A stretch of DNA of 64,000 nucleotides from Impatiens glandulifera (lineage: Eukaryota; Streptophyta; Magnoliopsida; Ericales; Balsaminaceae), in the NCBI RefSeq assembly GCF_907164915.1, contig NC_061866.1, positions 53,627,113 through 53,691,112 of the forward strand, read 5' to 3'. Shown in pieces: positions 11,802-22,000 of this stretch. The position numbers and the translations under genes are program-made. The notes under the pieces were generated by a model. That model did no database searches and was not told the DNA's origin. It worked only from the letters and a program-made list of their open reading frames with translations. Every line of letters begins with the position of its first letter. Position 1 is the first letter of the stretch.

Positions 11802-11996
11802 TAGAGGAGTGATAGAGGGAGGGAATTTAGTGAGGGAATTTGGTGAGGGAATGGCGTGGCATCACCTTCATTGGTTATAAAATGTAAAAGTGTGAGGAAA
11901 TAGAGAAAAGAGAAAAATTATTTGATTTTTCAGCGAATAAGATTATGCCACGTCATTCCCTCACCAAATTCCTTCACCGAATCATTTCTCTAATTT
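11802..11996. mobile_element. small MITE-like foldback nested in the hAT element
   Basis: Two arms of about 45 bp are inverted copies: GAATTTGGTGAGGGAATG..GTGGCA on the left, and its reverse complement on the right at about 11947-11990. The spacer is about 80 bp. No target duplication could be fixed with certainty. It looks like a miniature element inserted in the older hAT copy. Confidence 0.55.
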
Positions 11997-12086
11997 TATA
12001 TTATATAATATTCTAGTAACAGATTAAATCCCTTCGTGCTACAGTAGCCCGGGTCAAGTTGGGTCTGGCTCCGCCCTGTGTAAAGC

Positions 12087-12370
12087 AAACCTTGATCCAC
12101 ATGGAACTATTGGCTGCTTAGATCCTTGACAACAACATTCTCAACATTGAACCCAACGTTGTCTCTGGGTAGGGCTTCTGGGAGAGCTTAGTGGTGCATC
12201 TCAACTAACTTGACTTCAGTTGTTAGACCGATGGGACCGATACAGACGACCATACCTGGCTTGATCACACCTGTCTCCTAGCTTGTAGATCAAGTGACCA
12301 GTTGTTGTCGACTTACCAGAGTCGACATGGCCAATGCCACAATACTGATATGAACCTCCTCTTTTCCCAT
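12087..12370 (-). pseudogene. EF-1alpha pseudogene with large internal deletion
   Basis: On the minus strand the sequence starts [11 protein letters not shown], then in a shifted frame [19 protein letters not shown], the EF-1alpha N-terminus with its P-loop. It then jumps to a domain II segment ([19 protein letters not shown], then a stop, then DNVGFNVENVVVKDL). About 250 codons are missing, there is at least one frameshift and there are stops. The 80 bp upstream (to about 12450) look like the matching 5' leader. It borders the hAT insertion, whose TSD lies directly beside it. Clearly non-functional. Confidence 0.85.
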
Positions 12371-12665
12371 TCTAGCACTTTAAGAAGACGAAAACAACAT
12401 AGATCAAAATCAATACATGATTCTGCTGTAAAACACAACAGATCTACGAATGTAACAGATAAATTTGAAAATAAATTTATTAGTTTAAGAATGTTTTAAA
12501 AAATATATAATTTTCCTTTAAATCAAATAGTCTAAAAATATAGAGTTGCAGACTTGGAACTGTTTTTGTTACATAAGTCTCGAACTTTATTTATACCTAC
12601 TCATGTAATTATATATTTTTATAAAAAAATGTGTTTTTTTTCTAAAGAAGGCCCGTAACAAAAAA

Positions 12666-12805
12666 TGGCCCAATTTGAGGCCTAAATTAGAATTGAGAAC
12701 TGTTTATAATTGAGGATTAAGGGTCGGGTCCGATGAATTGGGCCTATATTTTTAGTTGAAAGGATAGCGGTTGGAAACCCTAGCAGCAACGAAACAATAA
12801 CCTAT
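12666..12805 (+). promoter_or_regulatory. Site II plus telo-box promoter of the snoRNA cluster
   Basis: The stretch holds TGGCCCA at 12666-12672, GAGGCCTA near 12678, TTGGGCC at 12739-12745 and AAACCCTAG at 12775-12783, with a weak TATA-like TATTTATG at about 12803. Site II (TGGGCC/T) next to a telo-box is the combination known from plant ribosomal protein and independent snoRNA cluster promoters. It lies about 210 bp upstream of the first snoRNA candidate, in the right orientation. Transcription start is inferred, not seen. Confidence 0.65.
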
Positions 12806-13012
12806 TTATGCATCGCCTACCACTTTTTCTTTTCCAGATCCACTAAAGGCTCTAGATCAGTCTATTCTCCCTTACCTGCCCTTTGATCTTATACATTAAT
12901 TTATGTTTTCGATTTTCACTCTCCTTTCTTCAAAGATTGATTTTTTATTGTATGTATTGTGTAGTAGTTTCGATTCTTGACCTGTTTTGTATTTATTTGA
13001 GAAAATAGCTAT

Positions 13013-13103
13013 TTGCAGTGATGATAATCAATATGTGGACTAGAGTTTCTGATCTGGGTCTTCTTCCCAGAAACTGAAGACTAACCCTTGGCTGTCTGAG
13101 CAA
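13013..13103 (+). ncRNA. box C/D snoRNA candidate 1
   Basis: C box GTGATGA (13018-13024) and D box CTGA (13096-13099) are bracketed by a short terminal stem, TTGC (13013-13016) with GCAA (13100-13103). An internal CTGA at 13049-13052 can serve as D'. The ten bases before D' (ACTAGAGTTT) can pair with the conserved 25S segment AAACTCTGGT with one G-U pair. The bases before D contain CTTGGCTG, complementary to 25S CAGCCAAG. rRNA sequences are from memory. Size (91 nt) is usual for plant box C/D RNAs. Likely a 2'-O-methylation guide. Confidence 0.6.
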
Positions 13104-13145
13104 TATTAGCTATTCTTGTGAATTTGTTCTTCTTCTTTAAATTTG

Positions 13146-13232
13146 GGGCTTATGATGAAAAAATAATATATCTTAGCGGATTTCAGTGAGATTTTGTTAT
13201 CAATGATCTGAATGTTACACACACTGAGGCCC
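13146..13232 (+). ncRNA. box C/D snoRNA candidate 2, double guide for 25S rRNA
   Basis: C box ATGATGA (13052+100, i.e. 13152-13158) and D box CTGA (13224-13227) are closed by a 6-bp stem, GGGCTT (13146-13151) with AGGCCC (13227-13232). Upstream of D, TGTTACACAC (13213-13222) is complementary to GTGTGTAACA of 25S rRNA. In the 5' half, CTTAGCGGATTTC (about 13172-13184) is complementary to GAAATCCGCTAAG. These two targets are nearly adjacent in plant 25S rRNA as I remember it (AATCCGCTAAGGAGTGTGTA). Two independent matches to one rRNA region make chance unlikely. D' is degenerate. Confidence 0.8.
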
Positions 13233-13265
13233 TCTCTTTGTTGTATAATTATTATTTGAAAAAAT

Positions 13266-13391
13266 GTGTGCAATGATGCGATTAAGCGCCTTAAGGGGGT
13301 GTTTAGGACAGTGGAATAAAGGGACGCACTTAGTTGTTGTGTCTTTCCGTGAGTCTTATTACAAAACGACTTCTCCTTCCACTGAGCATAC
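13266..13391 (+). ncRNA. box C/D-like RNA candidate 3 with long 18S antisense element
   Basis: A 6-bp terminal stem GTGTGC (13266-13271)/GCATAC (13386-13391) flanks a C-like box ATGATGC (13273-13279, last base not consensus) and D box CTGA (13382-13385). The 15 bases ACGACTTCTCCTTCC (13366-13380), one base from the D box, are a perfect complement of GGAAGGAGAAGTCGT near the 3' end of plant 18S rRNA, from memory. At 126 nt it is longer than an ordinary methylation guide. It could guide 2'-O-methylation or act in 18S maturation; likeness to U13/SNORD13, which also pairs near there, is only suggestive. Confidence 0.7.
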
Positions 13392-13416
13392 TTGTATTAA
13401 ATTATTGATTTATGAA

Positions 13417-13555
13417 ATGCGTCCATTACCAATTCTGGAGGATTAAAAATGGTTCCTCTTGATGTAATGGCTCGGACGCTATATAAGCTTGTGGTATATC
13501 CTGATTGATGACTTTAATTTTGTGTCGCTCTATCCTGGAAACGCTTCATACATCT
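13417..13555 (+). ncRNA. H/ACA snoRNA candidate
   Basis: A hairpin is formed by GCGTCC (13419-13424) with GGACGC (13474-13479), ATTAC with GTAAT inside it and GAGGA with TCCTC above, leaving an internal loop that could be a pseudouridylation pocket. It is followed by an H-box-like ATATAA (13481-13486). A second hairpin is closed by AAGC (13485-13488) and GCTT (13543-13546), followed by ACA (13550-13552) three bases from the proposed end. Size and order (hairpin, H, hairpin, ACA) fit plant H/ACA RNAs. I have not identified target uridines. The 3' end is duplicated at 16635-16700. Confidence 0.5.
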
Positions 13556-16500
13556 TTTCTATTATTTCAATGTTAATTTTCTTATATTTGTAAATTAAAT
13601 TATGAATTTGAACAATTTGGATAATTAATCTTGTATGAAATACTTGTTTTCTACATAAAATTAAGTGACATTTCCCCTCCTATTCAACTTGTGCAGTAAA
13701 ATTAAGGTTGTATAATTATTTAAATTTCTTCTTGTTTTTGGTGGGTAACATATGATTTTTAAAGTAATCACAATTTGGTAACTACAACTCTTGTAATATC
13801 AGAAGATGAAACCAAACGCTCATCCAATTTTGTAATATATAGTAATTTCAAACTGATTTCGATATTTTATTATTTAAGATTAGTATATGTATAGGTAATT
13901 TATAATTGTTTAAATTCTTTAACTTTTTATATTTAATAATTTTTAATTTATGTAGTACATGATTAAAAGGTTTTAAATTATTGAATATTTATTAGCAACT
14001 CATTTGTTGACAGGGTATTAATTTTATAGGTAATTTTTGTTAATTTAATTTTGAAAATAAATTATATATCATTTTATCAGTTATTGAAAACTATTAAAAT
14101 AGTTAGAAATTAGTATACCAAATTCAAAATCATGTATGTTCTATTATAAAATTACTAATTTTAAAGTAAGAAACACATCAGCATAGTTATAGAGATCCTA
14201 AAGTGATAAGATCTTATCTAAAAAATTAAAAATTTATATTCAATTTTCAAAAAATCGTTTATGTTTCTAATAATTATACTATCACTCAAATTATACTTCT
14301 AACATTTATAAACATTTATACTGTATTAAAAAAAACATTTTGTGTATAGCATTATAAATAATTTAATAAGATAAAAATCAATATTTAAATATTTTATAAA
14401 CTATGAATAATAAATAAATAATTTTGTATTAGTTTTTAAACATGTTACTGAACACTAAAAATAACAATGACATAAAAGATATAGATATTTGTATCGAATA
14501 ATATAATTCTCTTGATATAAATTATATAATTAAGTAAAAAAAATTTAAATTCAATAATGCCAAAATATTCAAAATACAAGCTTGAAATATATAAATTTGA
14601 AAACATTTTTGTAGAGTTTTTACATGGCACGATTATATCAAACGTTTTCATTTAACATTGAGATGCAGGACATAGTTTACGATTATTGACTTTAATTGTG
14701 CCACTAGACATTTTATTTAACAATGAGTTTGATTAATTTGGATGAGAAAGAAATATCAAAATTTATGATTTTTTTTTTTTTATAAATATCATCTTTTAAA
14801 ATATTATTTATCAAATTAAAAATTAAAAATAAATAATTAACAAAGAAAAAAAAATAATGTTTAATCATTATTTTGGGTAAAGTTGTAAATAAATTCAAAT
14901 ATTTTATAAGAAGGTTATTTCAGTCTAGCTTCATTCTTGCAAATATTGCATATCAATATTTTTATCGACAGGACATATGTCAATTTAAAAGATAAATAGA
15001 GATACATTAAATGACACAAATGCACTTAAATAAATAATAAATAATAAATAATGCCTTCATTGCATCATCTATCAATCAAATTAAATCAAATATATATATA
15101 TATATATATGCTCAATGCTCTCAAATTAATTTTATGGGATCATTTATTTAAACTTTTATTTATATTGAATTGATTTAATTACTCGATTAACTTTTTCAAA
15201 TCTATTTTAATTGAAAAATCAATAAATAATATTTGTAATAGCAAGTTTAATATATAAGCATGATGCATGCATGATCGCCCGGCTTTACAATTGCACAGTG
15301 CCTCATTTTTCTTTAAGGCTCCAAATTTTTAATATATTATATTATTAATTATATATAAAATATTGTATAATATAATATTTTTTATTTATTTACTTTCATA
15401 TAATATGTTAAGTTTTTTAGTTATCATATTATATATAATAATATATTATTTGTTTCTTTCTACATATTATATAATAATATATTATTTAATTTTCTCTAAA
15501 ATAAATTTATCAAATTCAAAATACAAAATAAATATTTAACAAAAAAAAAATTAATAATTATTTTGGGTAAAGTGTCATTATTTTAAACTTTTATCAATAT
15601 TGGATTGATTTAATTACTCGAATTACAAAGTCATATTATATCTTTTATCACAACATTTTTTTTAATTACAGCTATCAAATCAGATTAACCCCCATTACTC
15701 ATTTGATTTATCAAGGAGGAGTGAGTAAAAGTTTACCAACCAAAAATAATTATATATGGTCATTCTTCTACACATTTTGGCAATTGCACTTGAAACCATA
15801 ATCTTTGAGGAGCTCTTGTCTCTCTTTTGATGGAAGTTCCTCATCTATGTATGATATGTTAACCTGATTGATTGAGTTAATAAATACAGAACTATTAACC
15901 TCAATGTAAAATCATAACTTATACCCAAACATTTTTTTTTAGTTTTCACGGGTGCACAATTATATGAAAAGTTGTATTCACATTGTGATGGAGGACATAG
16001 CTTATGATCACCTGCTTCAATCGTGCCATTATGTATTTTATGAATACCAAGACTTTGTTGGAGCTTGATTAATTTGGATTAGAAAAAAATATTAAATTTT
16101 ATAATATGTTTTTTAAAATATTATCTTTTAAAATATTATTATTTTATCAAATTCAAAATACAAAATAAATACTTTGGGTAAAGTTACAAATAAATTCAAA
16201 CATTTTCTAAGATAGTAATTTCATCATAGATTCCTTCTTGTCAGTATTCCATTATGATAAGTAATTATATTTTAAATTAAAAATAGTTTGATATTTTAGT
16301 TTGACTATTATTTAAATAATATAAATGCCAGTCCAGCACCAAATTGTGATCATGTCACATGGAAAATAAATTGCTAACTATTTTGTTAGATTAAAAAAAA
16401 TGTATTTTTTTACCTAAAAAAGAATATATAAAAAGGTAGTTGAAGAAAATGTTGTTGAACCATCTAATCAAAATTAAAAACATAAACAATAAAAGAAGCA

Positions 16501-17195
16501 AAAACAACATTAATTATGCTAAGCAAGAAGATCCATTAATATCATATTAGAAGATCAACGGGGAATACAAATTCTCAACCACAGAGGTATGAACTAGCTG
16601 AACCACAAAAGTATGAATTAGCAGGGTCGAGATGATCTTTGTATGACTTTTCTATTCATTTCGTGTCATTCTGTCTTGGAAACGCTTCATACATCTCTTC
16701 TATTAAATTATATTATGAATTTGAAGAATTCGGATATTTGATCTTGTACGAAATACATCCTATATATATTTGTTACAACTTATTTATTCAAGTCACAACC
16801 CTCTCCTATTTCGTTTGGCAGCCAAACAAGTCTCAGATCTGGTAATTTTGAAATTGATTTTGATTTTTTTATAATTTAAGATCAGTACATGTATAAGTGA
16901 TTTATAATTGTTTAAATATTTTTATTTATAAATTTAATAACTTTTAATTTATACAGTACACAATTTACAAAGTTCTAACTTATTGAATATTTAACAATAA
17001 ATGTTTGTTAATTTATTTTTCAATAGAATCTATATATCATTTTATAAAATATTAAAAATAGTAAAAGTAAGATCATTTGAAATTACAAGTATTAGAATAG
17101 TTAAAAATTAGGATAGGAAATTCAAAATAAAATTACTAATTTCAAAGTAATAAATAACATCAGCATTATTAAAGACATCCTCTAGCTTACTGATG

Positions 17196-17276
17196 GTAAA
17201 TGTATCTATACGGATCTATACAATTTTATATATTTTTTTAATAATCAATATAGAGGATCCATGTAGATACATTTAC
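17196..17276. repeat. short hairpin (21-bp arms)
   Basis: GTAAATGTATCTATACGGATC at 17196-17216 (written here only as the left arm) is the inverted complement of 17256-17276 with two mismatches. The loop is 39 bases of A/T. It may be a relic MITE terminus pair or a small RNA hairpin; nothing else supports transcription. Confidence 0.5.
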
Positions 17277-18089
17277 ACTATATTAATTATGCCCAACATT
17301 TATACTGTATTAACAACAAAAAATTATTACATATATTTTGTATATAGTATTATAATTTTTTTTAATAATTTAAAAGTTAATATTATTATAAAAAAATTAT
17401 ATTTAAATAATTTATAAAGTATGAATAATAAATAAATTTGTAAAAATATCACTCATATTCTATCCTTATACAACTAAGTAAAACTAACTCCAAACATAAC
17501 AATTGAAAAAAAAGATATTTGTACCTATTTAAATTAATTATGAGGTTGATATTTGATTAGTCAATGAGAATATTGATGTAAATTATATAACTGTGTAAAA
17601 AAAAAGTTTAAATACAATAATGACAAAATATCCAATATGTAAGCTAGAAAGATAAAAATTTGAAAACATTTTTTTTTTTTATAGTTTTCACACGAGCGTA
17701 AAATTCCATATAAAGTTTCATTCGACCTTGTGATGGAAGATATAGCTTACAATCATTTTATTAATACATTGCACAATAATTTGAAGACTTTAATTAATTT
17801 GTATAAGGAAAATATCAAAATTTATAATTTTTTTTTTATAAATATCTTGTTTTAAAATATTATTTTATTAAATTTAAATTATAAAATAAAATTGGACTCA
17901 ATACATTGAGTCATATCACAATTTGACTACACTTTCTAAAATAATACGACAGTATGAATTTCATCACATATCTAACGAAGCATATTCGACGTTCTCATTG
18001 GCACATGTTAGAGAAAAATATGGTAATCTCATCCCAATGAAAATTTGAGAAAAGAGAAAATAAATAAGGTCAAAGTTAACAAATTCGAA

Positions 18090-18190
18090 CGAAAATGAAC
18101 AATTCTCGAAGGACCATAATTTGTGGAAGATGTGGCCAAGAAGAACATACGAGACATAGTAAACGATGTTCTAAACAAAATCGTCAATAA
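18090..18190 (+). pseudogene. zinc-knuckle-like relic
   Basis: The plus strand encodes CGRCGQEEHTRHSKRC ahead of a stop, a spaced Cys-Cys-His-Cys pattern like the zinc knuckles at the ends of MULE transposases or gag proteins. No other domain is readable next to it. I treat it as a possible transposon relic only. Confidence 0.3.
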
Positions 18191-19073
18191 TTTTAAAATA
18201 AGAGTGTCGTAAGTTTTATTAATTATTAAGTTGTTGCATTTGTTTCACTCATTTTATATTGTTTTAACATTATCTTAAATTATTTTTATTTTCATAATTT
18301 GAATGAATTATTTATAAAAATAATTGATATATTGAAATAATTATATATTAATTATTTATAAAAGTGATGATAATATTTATTATTTATAAAAAAATAATAA
18401 TTTAAATAATTAAATATATAATATATATTTAATAATAAGTTATTATATTAATAAAAAATATAAAAATATATATATTATACACACTATGTTAAAAGATTGA
18501 AAATATTGGAAAAAACTAGGTCGAAAAAAATTGAACAAACGAAATTAGTTTGAAAAGTTGATTTTCAAATGAGGTTATTTGGGAAAACTCTCCTGCCTTA
18601 TCCTAAAATGCCAGCCCCAAATTGTGATCATGTAACATGGGAAATAAAACACAACATTTAGGTGGCAGTAGAATAATATTAACCATTTAATTGCTAATTA
18701 TTTTGTTAGATTTAAAAAAAATGTATTTTTTTCCTCAAAATGAATATACAAAAGGTAGTTGAACATAATGTTATCGAACCAACCAATCAAAATTAAAAAC
18801 ATAAACAATAAATAAGCATAAACAACACTAATTATGCAGCAAAACAATCCAATAATATCATATGAGAAAAAAAAAACTGGGGAATACAAATTCTCAACCA
18901 AAGAGGTATGAACTAGTAAGGCCGATATGAACTTTGTGTGGCTTTCCTCTATTACTTTCACGTCAGATTTATCACCAAATAATTGATTTTTATCACAACA
19001 TTTTTCTTTAATCCTTAACCCCATTACTCTTTTAATAGGGAGGAGTGAGTAAAACTTGACCAACCAAAAATAA

Positions 19074-22000
19074 TTATGGGTCTTCTTCTTCATCTACACA
19101 TTTTGGGCAGCTGCACCTGAAACCATAATCTTTGAGAAGCATTTGTCTCTCTTCTACGGGAAGTTCCTCATCTATATATGATATGGTAACCTGATAGATA
19201 GAGTCAATCAAAAACAAAACTATTAACCTTAATGTAAAATCATGATTTTTACCCAACTAATAGGCATGCAATTTTCACTTCAAAATTTACCTCTTCTTCT
19301 CTGGCAATGGGTCCAAGAGCAAGTATTATAGCATGGCCATCTTTGTCCTGTACCAAATATATAAATAAAAATATCAGCACAAGAACTAGCAAAGATCATA
19401 TAAAAAAACTGGTTTTACCTCATCCCGCTTGAAGGCTTTAGCATTGGGAAGACATGAATGATTCATACAACTCTGAATAGGGAAAAATGCAGTTCCTGAT
19501 ATCCAAATATACAATATTTAATAGTGAGCTCCAAAATACTTAAACAACCTAAAATATGCATTTTCATCACATGAGATGAAGAAACAATCTGAAAATATGA
19601 ATCTACATGAGATGTACCTTGACAAGGTTCTGAATAATCATCACCAAGAGCATCCAGTATAACCCTTGTTAGAACTTCAGCTTCATTCTGCCAACAAAAT
19701 CAAAACAAGATCAGACTTGTGTCTGCCATTGCTAAAATACGATGATAATCTATATCATGATTAACATGTAACAACCTTTTCTGATAATGGAAGATCATCG
19801 ATATAGAGAAAATAATCCTCCACTGGGGATGCTACTACCAAGTCACTTCACAAACAAGATAGATGGTAAGTTATAAGTGTGCAGATTAGTAATAAGCAAT
19901 TCAAACATTGAAATAACATCTGATTTAGCATTTTCCCTTAAAAGATGAGAACTGTCTCTTTTTTTCAGACCAAAAATAGAAAAGAAAACTTACAGATTAT
20001 TCAGTTCGAACATGCCAATTATATGGCCATATATCTCCAGAGAAAATACTGAATGAAGTTAAAGGACAATTAAATACATATATATCCCCAAAATAACTTA
20101 GAAGGTAAGAACAATTTAGAAAGAGTAGTAGAGCAAGCTAGTTTAATATGTTTTGAGGATACATAGCTCACACTCCTTGTCAAACATAGCAGCCTTCAGG
20201 AGTTGTAATGACTGGAATATTCAAATTTATCATCAGTAAATACTAGATGAAGAGAAAGACAATCAAGCCTTAATATGTCTTGATGCAAATGTGAATAACT
20301 GGTTACACAATGGAAAGGTGATTTACAGTGAATGCCAGTTCTTTTATTTGCATCCTAAATGCAGCCTCATCTTTGCAATCAACATCATCTGGCAATGCAA
20401 CACACTCCCACCACCTACAGAAGAATGACCGTGAAAAAAGAAATTGAACAGATAATGATTTTTTTTTGAAGACCATGTTTTTTTCCTGGAGAAGGGTAGC
20501 AGAGCATCCCACTGCCATTGACCCCCACCTCAATCAAGGTGGTTGCATGCAAGGGACCTAGCCTATTCGAGCCTATTAGTACTTGAACTACCCTGGGTGG
20601 TTATAATTGAACAAATAAATGAATTTGTACAAATAGAATGATTATAAATAGTTCATACCTTTTCTTGTATCCCATTGATACAGGTTTCCATGCTTGAAAT
20701 AGCAGATTCTGGTTACAGGTGTCATTTACGAAGTTTCCTTTCTTATCAACATTGTCTGCTTTCAACTTTCTATACCTCAGAATGGTAAATGCAATAACCT
20801 GAAAACATATCACAAATAGACTCTTCCATTAGAACCCCAGTTGTCATTTACCTGGTGCACAAAAATTAAGTTGCTCTCATTGCTTATAATAACACATCTT
20901 CACACTTGCAAATTGCAATAGACATACCTTTGCTGCCACATGGAAAATATCATTCGTTTCTGGAAGAGCAGGATGAATAAAAATGAAAAGAGGTTACATA
21001 ATATGAGTACGTATAAACTTAACTTGTAAACATTGCTAATGCAATAACAAATGCAAATAGAACCTTACCATCAGCGTGTCGTATGAATTCTTGAAGTGCC
21101 TCCCTGTTAAATGATTCTGACTTCTGGCCCGTACAAAGTAAGGAATGAAATGAGTCCCAATCAGCCTTTGCACATGATTCACTATGAATTTAGAAAAAAA
21201 AATGGTATAAGCAATTCATGAATATTACATAAAAGATATTAACTAGACCACACAAGCATGCAAGAATTCTCCCGCTAGATGACCTTAAATTAAGAAATAT
21301 ATTCTTGGACTTGAAGTCTTGAACAATAACCAGCTACATAAAGTAACTCAATTAACATACAATCAGACAAATGCTTAGAGACGAAGAAAATCCCATAAGC
21401 GGTTTTCAACCTTGTTCACTGTGCTACATGGTTTATCAAACTGATTAACATCCCTTCTTTTATAAAAGGTTAAATTTAGAAGTCACTTACCAACAATAGT
21501 AAGCTTCCCTACATCCACCAGGACAATTAAAAACTGACGGCAAAGGGAACCTTCCAGAATGAGGTAGTTTCAAACCACCATTCATGAGTGATTGCACAAC
21601 CTCCTGAAGAGAATCATTCTTAGAGCCACTAATAGAACATTCTCCGTGAAGGCTGTAATCTTCAGCCTTGGAGTTTTTTTCATCATCTAATGAATAATCT
21701 TCACAATACTCTTCTTGGACATGTGAAGAAGTCTGCTTGTGACATTCATTATTTGCCAGGACACCTAAATTTTGCAGATAAAGTCTCCTGCTAACTTGAA
21801 GTTCTATGGACCCAATAAAGCGAAAGCAGAAACTACAAACTAAACAATCAATCTGCATGAAGGGGAAATAGAAGCAAAGGTGAAAACTTTTTAACTCCGG
21901 AAAAATATTATAGGTGAACAACCAAATCCAATTGGACTATTTTTTAACTGAAAAACCTTATTTGAAGAATGTTGTGCACCAACAAGCATTTGGTCCTTTA

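Larger units (their letters stand above)
9957..12078 (-). mobile_element. decayed hAT transposon, 8-bp TSD TGTAAAGC
   Basis: The element begins CAGGGGCGGAACCAG and ends CTGGCTCCGCCCTG, imperfect inverted termini typical of one plant hAT lineage. It is flanked by TGTAAAGC at 9949-9956 and 12079-12086. It holds transposase remnants on the minus strand (separate entries), an AT dinucleotide tract at 11353-11442 and a nested small foldback at 11802-11996. At 2.1 kb it is shorter than an autonomous copy, and the middle of the transposase gene is missing. Confidence 0.92.
13500..18610. repeat. decayed tandem duplications of ATXR2 3'-flank DNA
   Basis: No gene is seen in this very AT-rich stretch. 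Three diverged copies of one segment start near 13500, 16635 and (3' part) 17680. Markers include GGAAACGCTTCATACATC, the AATTTATxxAGTACA motif and a recurring GATGGAGGACATAGCTTA-type block at 14665, 15985 and 17730. Positions 15720-15920 and 16320-16640 are copies of the ATXR2 terminal exon region (19020-19240) and of its downstream DNA (18600-18960). The last-exon copy at 15755-15890 has indels and is dead. Long direct similarity plus heavy decay points to old serial duplication. Confidence 0.7.
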
